Assembly: GCF_003575965.1 (NCBI RefSeq)
Contig: NZ_QWJJ01000007.1
Span: 134,976-198,975 of the forward strand
Direction: 5' to 3'
Source of the DNA: Pseudooceanicola sediminis
GTDB lineage: Bacteria; Pseudomonadota; Alphaproteobacteria; Rhodobacterales; Rhodobacteraceae
DNA: 64,000 bases
Shown here piece by piece: positions 43,824 to 51,107 of this stretch. The position numbers and the translations under genes are program-made. The notes under the pieces were generated by a model. That model had not been told where the DNA came from and did not search any database. It saw only the letters and a program-made list of their open reading frames with translations. Position 1 is the first letter of the stretch. Each line of letters opens with the position of its first letter.

Positions 43824-43852
43824 ATAATCGTTGACGAAAGTAAGGTTCACAA
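43824..43852 (-). promoter_or_regulatory. Putative sigma-70 promoter of the 730-aa gene
   Basis: On the reverse strand TTGTGA (43852-43847) and GATTAT (43829-43824) are separated by 17 bases, upstream of the ATG at 43777 with a GAGGTGAG ribosome site just before it. The match to consensus is partial (four of six in each box). Confidence 0.4.
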
Positions 43853-43973
43853 GAGCAGATGTTCGCCACCTGTTCGCTTTCTCATCAGCGCTTGGCGAGG
43901 GCGGATGTCCCGCCCAGGCCTTCTCGGTGGCTTTTGGTTGGTAACGACACCAGCAAGCACGGCCACCCAAGAC

Positions 43974-44177
43974 ATGAAACGACCCACCCCCCTGCCACCC
44001 GACCAGATGACGCCCGCAGAACGCCGCGCCGAGCTATGCGGCCTGCTGGCGCTCGGGCTGGTTCGGTTGCGGATGCGTGATCGGGCGGAAGTATCTGACG
44101 ATACTGGAGAAAGTGGACTACACTATCCGGCCGACGAATGGCGTCATGCAACTCCAACTCACCGGAGAAATGTATGA
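43974..44177 (+). CDS. Small protein of the DUF2924/recombinase module
   Basis: A 67-residue protein (MKRPTPLPPDQMTPAERRAE, then LCGLLALGLVRLRMRD). I know this short protein as the usual first gene of DUF2924/serine-recombinase modules in alphaproteobacteria. Its stop overlaps the DUF2924 start as ATGA, indicating coupled translation. The longer open frame upstream (to 43395) is antisense to the 730-aa gene and is rejected. Function unknown; a DNA-binding accessory to the recombinase is possible. Confidence 0.7.
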   Translation: MKRPTPLPPDQMTPAERRAELCGLLALGLVRLRMRDRAEVSDDTGESGLHYPADEWRHATPTHRRNV

Positions 44178-44626
44178 CGACCCACGATCCGATCCCCGCG
44201 CGCCTGGCCGCGCTCAAGACCACATCGACGCCTGACCTAAAGGCGCAATGGCGGGAGTTGTTCGACAGCGAACCGCCGCCGTTCAATCGCCGTTACCTCG
44301 AAAGTCGCCTCGCGTACCGCATCCAGGAGCTGGCTTATGGCGGCCTGAAGCCGGAAACGGTAAAGCGGCTAGAAGCCCTTGGCGAGCAACTTGATGGCGG
44401 TGATCGCAAAAAGAGCCGCATCCGCGCTGACCTGACGCCCATCGTCGGGACGCGGTTGATCCGTGAATGGCAAGGCGTTGAACACCTCGTCACCGTCACC
44501 GCCGACGGTTTCGACTGGCAGGGTCGCCCTTATAAATCGCTGTCAGCCATTGCCTGCGCCATCACCGGTACGCGCTGGAACGGCTGGGTGTTCTTTGGCC
44601 TGAAAAACCACCGGAGGCGCGCATGA
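44174..44626 (+). CDS. DUF2924 family protein
   Basis: A 150-residue DUF2924 protein: LAALKTTSTPDLKAQWRELF, FNRRYLESRLAYRIQELAYGGL, then the C-terminal PIVGTRLIREWQGVEH and GFDWQGRPYKSLSAIACAITGT (core KSLSAIACAITG). DUF2924 proteins are almost always encoded immediately before a large serine recombinase, as here, and the C-terminal part resembles phage tail or DNA-binding KilA-like repeats. Start chosen at the ATG overlapping the upstream stop; its stop overlaps the recombinase ATG. Confidence 0.88.
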   Translation: MTTHDPIPARLAALKTTSTPDLKAQWRELFDSEPPPFNRRYLESRLAYRIQELAYGGLKPETVKRLEALGEQLDGGDRKKSRIRADLTPIVGTRLIREWQGVEHLVTVTADGFDWQGRPYKSLSAIACAITGTRWNGWVFFGLKNHRRRA

Positions 44627-45933
44627 CCAAGCCAATTGTCCGGAAACTGCGCTGCGCGATCTACACGCGCAAGTCCTCCGAGGAAGGGCTCGAGCAGGAA
44701 TTTAACAGTCTGCACGCGCAACGGGAGGCCTGCGAGGCCTATATCGCTAGCCAGCGCTCCGAGGGCTGGGTGCTCGTCCACGATCAGTATGACGATGGTG
44801 GCATTTCTGGCGGCACGCTAGACCGCCCGGGCTTGCAGCAATTGATGGCGGATATTGAGGACGGGCTTGTCGATGTGGTCGTTGTCTACAAGATCGACCG
44901 CCTCAGCCGCTCTCTGGCCGATTTCGCCAAGCTGGTCGAGGTGTTCGACCGCAATGACGTGACCTTCGTTTCGGTCACGCAGTCGTTCAATACCACCACA
45001 TCAATGGGGCGGCTGACGCTAAACATCCTGCTTTCCTTCGCCCAGTTCGAGCGCGAGGTCACGGCCGAGCGCATTCGCGACAAGGTCGCGGCGAGCCGCA
45101 AAAAGGGGATGTGGATGGGCGGGGTTCCGCCCTACGGTTATCGCGTTGAAAGTCGCAAACTGATCATCGACGAGGAGCGCGCAGCGCATGTCCGTTGGGC
45201 ATTCGAGCGGTTTATCAAAATCGGATCTGGCACCGAACTGGCCCGCGAAACCGCTGCCAAGGGCATACTGACCCCCAAGGGCAACCCGATGGACAAGAAG
45301 TTTATCTACCGCATGCTCAACAACCGCGCGTATATTGGCGAGGCGGTCCACAAGGGCGAAAGCTATCCCGGCGAGCACGACGCCATCATCGATCGCGAGA
45401 CGTGGGACCGCGTCCATGCCATCCTGCAGGAAAGCCCACGCAAACGCGCGGCCCGGACCAGAGCCAAAACACCAGCCATGCTCAAAGGCTTGCTCTATGG
45501 ACCGGACGGCGCGGCGTTTTCGCCGACGCACACCCGCAAACGCGACCGGCTGTATCGCTACTATGTCAGCCAGACCGTGCTGAAGCACGGCGCCGGATCG
45601 TGTCGCGTGGGCCGTGTCTCGGCTGGTGAGATCGAAACCGCCGTCATTGATCAGCTTCGCACAGTGTTCCGCCAACCCGAGATCGTGGCCGGGACATGGA
45701 AGGCGGCACGCGCCAATGCCGACGACATCACCGAGGCCGATGCCCGCGCGGCTCTGCAGCAGCTCGATCCGCTTTGGGATGAACTCTTCCCCGCCGAGCA
45801 GGCACGCATCGTGGCGCTTCTGATCGAGCGCGTGGACATCGGCACGGACGGGCTCAATGTCCGGCTGCGCGTCGACGGCCTCCGTGGCCTTGCGCGCGAG
45901 ATGTTTGCAGGCGGTATTGAGGCGGCGGCATGA
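44623..45933 (+). CDS. Large serine recombinase (integrase family)
   Basis: A 436-residue resolvase-type large serine recombinase. The catalytic domain starts CAIYTRKSSEEGLEQEFNS with the nucleophilic Ser in TRKSS (near residue 16) and has YDDGGISGGTLDRPGL and YKIDRLSRSLADF. The recombinase domain (residues ~165-260) ends with a zinc-binding-like C-terminal half that is short for this class; the total length (436) is at the low end of the large serine family. It is the only integrase in the window and probably integrated the adjacent prophage or island. The module is coupled by ATGA overlaps at both ends. Confidence 0.92.
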   Translation: MTKPIVRKLRCAIYTRKSSEEGLEQEFNSLHAQREACEAYIASQRSEGWVLVHDQYDDGGISGGTLDRPGLQQLMADIEDGLVDVVVVYKIDRLSRSLADFAKLVEVFDRNDVTFVSVTQSFNTTTSMGRLTLNILLSFAQFEREVTAERIRDKVAASRKKGMWMGGVPPYGYRVESRKLIIDEERAAHVRWAFERFIKIGSGTELARETAAKGILTPKGNPMDKKFIYRMLNNRAYIGEAVHKGESYPGEHDAIIDRETWDRVHAILQESPRKRAARTRAKTPAMLKGLLYGPDGAAFSPTHTRKRDRLYRYYVSQTVLKHGAGSCRVGRVSAGEIETAVIDQLRTVFRQPEIVAGTWKAARANADDITEADARAALQQLDPLWDELFPAEQARIVALLIERVDIGTDGLNVRLRVDGLRGLAREMFAGGIEAAA

Positions 45934-46331
45934 CCAGCAGGACGCCGATCCCGGACACCGTGACGCTGCACGTGCCTTTCCGTGTCGTGAAGCGCGGTGG
46001 GCGAAAGGAGATGCAGCTGCCCGAGGGCGTCAAGCAACCGCGTCGAACGGACAACACGCTGGTGAAGGCTCTGGCCCGCGGTTTTAGGTGGAAGTGGATG
46101 TTGGAGTCCGGGGACTTCACGACGATCAACGAACTGTCCAAACGCGAAGGGATCGCGCCATCATACATGACTCGCGTTTTGCGGTTGACGCTGCTCGCCC
46201 CGGATATCGTCGAAGCGATCTTGGATGGGCAACAGGGGCCGGAGATAACGCTGGCGCGGGTTCTGGAACCATTTCCGACCGAGTGGGAGGATCAATTGAT
46301 GAACTTCAAACTTGAGTTCCACGGGTCATAG
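45930..46331 (+). CDS. HTH-like accessory protein of the recombinase module
   Basis: A 133-residue protein whose ATG overlaps the recombinase stop. The N-terminal half is basic (LHVPFRVVKRGGRKEMQLPEG). The C-terminal half has an HTH: INELSKREGIAPSYMTRVLRLTLLAP, followed by IVEAILDGQQGPEITLARVLEPFP. This C-terminal pattern is a ParB/KorB-type HTH seen in proteins next to DUF2924 recombinases (some annotated LacI-like). It may act as a recombination directionality or transcription factor; function not established. Confidence 0.72.
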   Translation: MTSRTPIPDTVTLHVPFRVVKRGGRKEMQLPEGVKQPRRTDNTLVKALARGFRWKWMLESGDFTTINELSKREGIAPSYMTRVLRLTLLAPDIVEAILDGQQGPEITLARVLEPFPTEWEDQLMNFKLEFHGS

Positions 46332-46516
46332 GGCCACCGCCAGTCCGTCAAGCAGAAACACCATGACATTCCAAGAATGCGTAAAAAAGCCCTATACGCG
46401 CTTTAGCGAGCGCTTTCAGCCAACTCAAGTCTGACAAAAAATTCTGCCCGCGCTGGAGTGCGCGGATCTTTCCCACGTGCTAAGCATCTGAGAGGGCATG
46501 GGAATCGGAGTGACGA

Positions 46517-47287
46517 GTGGCAGACGGATTCATCGCATTCGAGTTGGACCTGATGGGTGCAGTCATGAACCAGCTCATCCCCACGCTCGATGCCATGGGT
46601 AGCGCGCCGCTCACCCTAGACAACGCCCAGGCGCTTCCCGACGCCCAAGGCGTGTACCTGCTGATCCACGACGGAGAGGTCCGCTATGTCGGGAAAACCG
46701 ATGCGGAGGCTGGGCTTCGAACCCGCCTGGCTAGGCACGCGCGGAAGTTCGAGCAACGGCGAAACGTGCGGCCCGAAGATGTCCAGTTCAAGGCCGCGCG
46801 GATCCTCGTTCTGACCGCGATGGATATCGAATCCAGATTGATTGCCCACTACGGTTCGGAGTGGAACGGATCGGGCTTCGGGTCCAATGATCCAGGGCGC
46901 GAGCGCGAGACGACGAACAAGCCTGAGCAGGGCTTCGACGCGCGCTTTCCGATCGACATTGATACTCCGCATAGTTTGCTTGCGACGGGACAGACGACGG
47001 TTCACGTTGCCCTAATGGCACTGAAGGATGTGCTTCCCTACACCCTGCGCTACGAGGTTTCTTTACCACCGCCACGAACGAAGGTCGGAGGACATGACTA
47101 TCGGCTAAATCCTCACCCGGACATGCCAGCGTCGCAATTGGAGATTCCACCCGGTCCCATCTCAGTGCGAAGAGCAATGCAGCTGATCGTAGCTGCTTTG
47201 CCCGCTGGCTGGCAGGCGACCTATTTCGTGAGCCACGTGATCCTGTACAAGGAAGATCGCCAGTACGCTCACGGGGTTCAGATCTAA
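46517..47287 (+). CDS. Eco29kI-family type II restriction endonuclease (GIY-YIG)
   Basis: A 256-residue protein from a GTG start with GGAG six bases upstream. The GIY-YIG nuclease core is GVYLLIHDGEVRYVGKT (residues ~50-66) followed by ARHARKFEQR with Arg/His and, further on, ESRLIAHYGSEWNGSGFG containing the catalytic Glu. This matches the Eco29kI/NgoMIII family, which cuts CCGCGG. The gene converges with a cytosine methylase and the two stops overlap by a few bases at 47284-47287. Specificity for CCGCGG is inferred from the family. Confidence 0.88.
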   Translation: MADGFIAFELDLMGAVMNQLIPTLDAMGSAPLTLDNAQALPDAQGVYLLIHDGEVRYVGKTDAEAGLRTRLARHARKFEQRRNVRPEDVQFKAARILVLTAMDIESRLIAHYGSEWNGSGFGSNDPGRERETTNKPEQGFDARFPIDIDTPHSLLATGQTTVHVALMALKDVLPYTLRYEVSLPPPRTKVGGHDYRLNPHPDMPASQLEIPPGPISVRRAMQLIVAALPAGWQATYFVSHVILYKEDRQYAHGVQI

Positions 47288-48447
47288 GCCGCGCTGAGCT
47301 TGTCTCGAACGCCTGTGGCGACGATCCGAGCCAATTGGCACGGGACGGCGTTTCCGAGCTGCCGCATCGTCTCCGTCCACGAGCCGTGGAACACCATGTC
47401 GTCGGGGAAGGTCTGCAGGCGAGCGCTCTCTCGGATCGTGAAATAGCGCACCGAGCCATCAGGCCTGCGCAGCATGTTCTCGCCTCCAGGAACACCATGC
47501 ACGCCCGCCTTCAGTGTCTTGCCGGGCTCGTCAAGTGGGCTTCCCGTGTGCCCCGGATAGGAGCGTGCACCGGGTTGAAACCGGTGGTCATGAAAGTCCA
47601 GCGCCGTGCCGGACGCATGTTCCGGATCCGGAAGGTCGGAGATCGCGTCGCGCACGGTCAGCCACGGTTCGTCCAGAGGCCGCTCAGCTATCTTCAAGGC
47701 CCGCGCCTGCGCCGCACCACCATCCGGCCGGTTCTTGCGAGAGACGCGGTGCAGGTCCCAATAGACCTCCTCGCGCCATTGCGACCAGAGCAGCGCGTCC
47801 CGCGAGTGGGTCGGCTTCGGAAAGTGCCACTCGATCTCGGTGTCGGCACGGAACCCGACGAGGAAGATGCGCTCACGTCGCTGGGGGACACCGTAGTTCG
47901 CCGAATTCAGAACCCGCATCACCACTCGATAGTGCAGGCCCTTCTCGGTTCCCTTCGTGTGATGGTTCTCCAGGCGCGCGAGGTGTGCCAGCCATTCTTC
48001 TTCCCTCTTGGCAACAAGATCGGGATAGGTCAGCTGCAGTCGAATGTACTCGAGGTAATTCGCGAAACTGCTGCGCGTAAGCCCCTTTACGTTCTCGAAG
48101 ATGAAAGCCCTAGGTCGAAGCTCGCGCACGGCACGGATGGCCTGCGGGAACATGTCCCGGCTGTCGAGAAATGCGCGGTGGCGTCCGCCCATCGAAAAAG
48201 GTTGGCAGGGCGGTCCGCCCGTAACGAGGTCGACGGAGCCGCCTACGGTCCCAAAATCGAACTGCCGCACATCACCCTCATGAATCGGCCAGTGCGTAAT
48301 TGGATCAAGACCGCGATCTTTGTTCTCGCGGAGAGTGTCGCACGCCCATCGGTCCCAGTCCATGACGGCAGCCGGGCGGAATCCTGCTTGGCTGACGCCG
48401 ATCCCAAGCCCGCCTGCGCCCACGAACAGCTCGACCGATCTCATCAT
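47284..48447 (-). CDS. DNA cytosine-C5 methyltransferase of the Eco29kI-like system
   Basis: A 387-residue C5-cytosine methyltransferase: motif I VELFVGAGGLGIGV, motif IV TGGPPCQPFSMGG (catalytic Cys near residue 79), motif VI FIFENVKGL, motif VIII VPQRRERIFLV, motif IX RESARLQTFPDDM and motif X RQLGNAVPCQLA. It protects the sites cut by the convergent Eco29kI-like enzyme. The ATG at 48447 overlaps the Vsr stop, so it is the last gene of the leftward five-gene unit that starts with the paraMORC gene. A longer in-frame start at 48525 lies inside Vsr. Confidence 0.92.
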   Translation of the reverse strand: MMRSVELFVGAGGLGIGVSQAGFRPAAVMDWDRWACDTLRENKDRGLDPITHWPIHEGDVRQFDFGTVGGSVDLVTGGPPCQPFSMGGRHRAFLDSRDMFPQAIRAVRELRPRAFIFENVKGLTRSSFANYLEYIRLQLTYPDLVAKREEEWLAHLARLENHHTKGTEKGLHYRVVMRVLNSANYGVPQRRERIFLVGFRADTEIEWHFPKPTHSRDALLWSQWREEVYWDLHRVSRKNRPDGGAAQARALKIAERPLDEPWLTVRDAISDLPDPEHASGTALDFHDHRFQPGARSYPGHTGSPLDEPGKTLKAGVHGVPGGENMLRRPDGSVRYFTIRESARLQTFPDDMVFHGSWTETMRQLGNAVPCQLARIVATGVRDKLSAA

Positions 48448-48860
48448 CCCAGGAACTCCCCGATCCTTGCCTGCAATTCCTCTCGGTTTTTTGTTTGGCA
48501 TTCCCATATCACGAGGACGTCCCAACCGAGTTCTGCGAGCAGGACGATATTACGCTCGTCCCGTTTCCTATTTGTTTCCAGCTTCGGGCCCCAAAAGTCC
48601 AGCCTGGATTTCGGGAGTCTCGCCAGCGGGCACGCCGGATCTGGGTGTCGGTGCCAAAAACAGCCGTGCACGAAGATTACCTTTCTTCGAGCCGGAAAGA
48701 CTAGGTCAGGCTTCCCGGGCAGGTCATGACGATGAAGCCTGTAGCGATAGCCCATACCGTGGACCAGGCGGCGCACCAGCAGCTCCGGCTTGGTGTCACG
48801 GCCGCGGACCCGGCTCATGCGCTCGCTTCGCTGTTCTGGCGTCAGTGTATCCACGCGCAT
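48444..48860 (-). CDS. vsr: Very short patch repair endonuclease Vsr
   Basis: A 138-residue Vsr nickase: RSERMSRVRGRDTKPELLVRRLVHGMGYRYRLHR (core RGRDTKPEL), then LPGKPDLVFPARRKVIFVHGCFWHRHPDP with the catalytic Asp and Phe-Trp wedge-type residues, and DVLVIWECQTK. Vsr repairs T:G mismatches produced by deamination at 5-methylcytosine sites, so its place next to a cytosine methylase is expected. The stop overlaps the methylase start. Confidence 0.95.
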   Translation of the reverse strand: MRVDTLTPEQRSERMSRVRGRDTKPELLVRRLVHGMGYRYRLHRHDLPGKPDLVFPARRKVIFVHGCFWHRHPDPACPLARLPKSRLDFWGPKLETNRKRDERNIVLLAELGWDVLVIWECQTKNREELQARIGEFLG

Positions 48861-48915
48861 CCTTATAATGGCACGCAGAGTGGACCGACAAGAAGAACTT
48901 CCGAACTCATACTAG

Positions 48916-49437
48916 TTAGTCCAACCAAATCAGGCGCTTGATGCCAATTTTGTCCGCCGCGCTTTCGACGACTGCGCGCTGGGTTGCCATCCCGAACTTT
49001 GCTGAAGATTCGGTCAGCACAGCTGCAAAAGGCTCGCTATTCTCGAAAGCACGCTCATGCAGGGCCATCAACGTTGCCTTCCAGTCAGCTGCCTTGCTCC
49101 AAGCGATCTGGCGCCCATCGGGGAGAAGGCAGCCGTGCGGTTTAATGAAAGTCGCGCTGACCTCTGCACCCTCGTCAATCCCGAGCACCCGGAATACGCG
49201 CGCGGGGTTGGCTGAGGCCTCCCTAGTGTATGACTTGAGGAGCGTATCCTTGATATAAACGCGAACTTTTCGCGGGTCCATGTACTGACCCAGCCTTCCG
49301 CCAATACTCTCCGTCTCGGTCCACACCGAGTAGTAACGCGACTTATCGGTAGCCGAAAGCGCCGACCAATTGAGCCGATCAGCTTCTGCCCACAGGTGCT
49401 CCTTGATCTCGCTTCGAACGCTCACGGGCACCCTCAT
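48916..49437 (-). CDS. 173-aa protein coupled to the Mrr-helicase gene
   Basis: A 173-residue protein (VPVSVRSEIKEHLWAEADRLNW, MDPRKVRVYIKDTLLKSYTRE, WSKAADWKATLMALHERAFENS). I do not recognise a named family. It is basic in the middle and beta/alpha mixed. The ATG overlaps the helicase stop (ATGA) and it is followed by Vsr after 56 bases. Its constant coupling to the paraMORC and Mrr-helicase genes suggests a subunit or effector of that complex. A diverged nuclease cannot be excluded. Confidence 0.6.
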   Translation of the reverse strand: MRVPVSVRSEIKEHLWAEADRLNWSALSATDKSRYYSVWTETESIGGRLGQYMDPRKVRVYIKDTLLKSYTREASANPARVFRVLGIDEGAEVSATFIKPHGCLLPDGRQIAWSKAADWKATLMALHERAFENSEPFAAVLTESSAKFGMATQRAVVESAADKIGIKRLIWLD

Positions 49438-51107
49438 TGCACGCCTCCCGGCTGGGGTGCGGCTGGAAACTCAAACTGCGGAACTTCTAACTGCGCGTCA
49501 CCCTCGCGCAAAATCAAATCCGCCTGATCCTTCATCCATTCGAGCATGAAATTTCCTGCCGATGCGTCGCGGAAATTGATGAGATTGTGTCCGAGAGGCA
49601 GCCGCTCGACAGGACCCGCAGCGGCCTTTTCAAGTTCGATCACTTCCGCCACTCGACGCAGATCGGTCACGAAATCCATCACGATTACCTTGTCTTTACC
49701 GTGGCTCAGGCGAAGCCCCCGGCCAAGCTGCTGGACAAAGATCCGACGGCTATGCGTCGCGCGCATGAAGACAATTAGATCAACATCAGGCACGTCAACG
49801 CCTTCGTTAAACAAATCAACACTGGACAATACATCGATGTCCCCTCGTCGGAACATTGCCATAAGTCGATCGCGCTCGCGGGCTTCCTGCCTCGACGAAA
49901 TAGATTCAGCGCGCAATCCGTAACCACGAAGTGTTCCCGCGAAACTCTCAGCGTGATCAACCGTTGGAGAGAACACAATCCCACCCCGCCGCTTCTCGCT
50001 GCGGAAAGCCTCGACAATGTGCCTGGCCGCCTCATCGTCGCGAGTTGGCATCAAAAGCTTCCTGTTCAGTTGGTTTAGAGAATAGTTGTGCGAAGAGATT
50101 TCCTGTACAAACTCCCAGTCGACGTTGTCTGCCAACAGCCGATAATCGACCTCGCAAAGGTATTTCTGCCTCAGGCCGTCTGAGATACCGAGCCGAACAA
50201 GCGGCTTGCCCAATAGCTCATCGATGTCGAAACCATCGCCGCGCCACGGCGTTGCCGTTGCTCCACCGACCATAGGTGGCTCAAGAGCAGCGAGCGCACG
50301 CCGAAAACTAGCGGATCCGATATGATGCGCCTCATCGACAAGCACCAAGCCAAAATTTGGCAAATCATCGACACGTCCAATGATGCTTTGGACCGTCGCG
50401 AAAGTGATTCCATCGTAGAAAGATGGGGTCTCATCGCCCGAAAGCATATGCGTTGGAACCCACTTGGGCAGCTGATGCCAAAATCCGAATTGTAGCTGTC
50501 GAATGAGCTCACGTTTGTCGGCGAGAACGAGCACCCGGTTTTCGCGAATGAGGCCATCACGATAAAGATCCGCAACAACTTCCGCCATTACCACGGTCTT
50601 GCCTAAACCCGTTGCAAGCACGACTTGAGCGCGACCCGTGTCCGTGAGGCCTTCGCGAAATCTATCGACTGCCTCTTGCTGATATGGCCTTAGATCCCTT
50701 CTCGACTTAGGGTACTCGGGGACTTCTTGAGCAAGGTGCGCAAGACGAGCTGGATCGAGTAATTCGACATTGATCCCTATCCGGCGGAAACGTTCGATTT
50801 CGGCTAGGACTCCACCACCGACCGCGCGTGAAGTCGCCAGAAGCATACGGTTGGCACCATAGTATGTTCCGGCATCGACAACTTCTTGGACGGCATGTTT
50901 CGTGGGCGGGGCGGTCGTGGTGTGTTTGCACTGCACAACCCAAATCTCACCGTTTTTCACGCCAACGACATCTGCGCCTTTGTCGCCCGAACCACCAACA
51001 ACGCGCACATCATCGAAGCCTGCATGCATCAAAATTCTTGCAACATCGCGCTCAAACGCTTGCCATGGGCCACGTAGGAGTCGCCTGTCGTCAAGAAAGT
51101 GCGTCAT
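49434..51107 (-). CDS. Mrr-type nuclease fused to DEAD/DEAH helicase
   Basis: A 557-residue two-domain protein. Residues ~15-125 are an Mrr-like restriction nuclease: FERDVARILMHAGF, GDKGADVVGV with Asp46, and VVQCKH with Gln59 and Lys61, the PD-(D/E)-(D/E/Q)-x-K active site. Residues ~138-500 are an SF2 helicase: RPYQQEAVDRF, Walker A ATGLGKT (165-171), LVDEAHHIGS, GATATPWRGDG and a C-terminal QLGRGLRLSHGKD. The fold is that of type I/III-like restriction motors. It is coupled by ATGA overlaps upstream to the paraMORC ATPase and downstream to the 173-aa gene. Confidence 0.88.
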   Translation of the reverse strand: MTHFLDDRRLLRGPWQAFERDVARILMHAGFDDVRVVGGSGDKGADVVGVKNGEIWVVQCKHTTTAPPTKHAVQEVVDAGTYYGANRMLLATSRAVGGGVLAEIERFRRIGINVELLDPARLAHLAQEVPEYPKSRRDLRPYQQEAVDRFREGLTDTGRAQVVLATGLGKTVVMAEVVADLYRDGLIRENRVLVLADKRELIRQLQFGFWHQLPKWVPTHMLSGDETPSFYDGITFATVQSIIGRVDDLPNFGLVLVDEAHHIGSASFRRALAALEPPMVGGATATPWRGDGFDIDELLGKPLVRLGISDGLRQKYLCEVDYRLLADNVDWEFVQEISSHNYSLNQLNRKLLMPTRDDEAARHIVEAFRSEKRRGGIVFSPTVDHAESFAGTLRGYGLRAESISSRQEARERDRLMAMFRRGDIDVLSSVDLFNEGVDVPDVDLIVFMRATHSRRIFVQQLGRGLRLSHGKDKVIVMDFVTDLRRVAEVIELEKAAAGPVERLPLGHNLINFRDASAGNFMLEWMKDQADLILREGDAQLEVPQFEFPAAPQPGGVQ

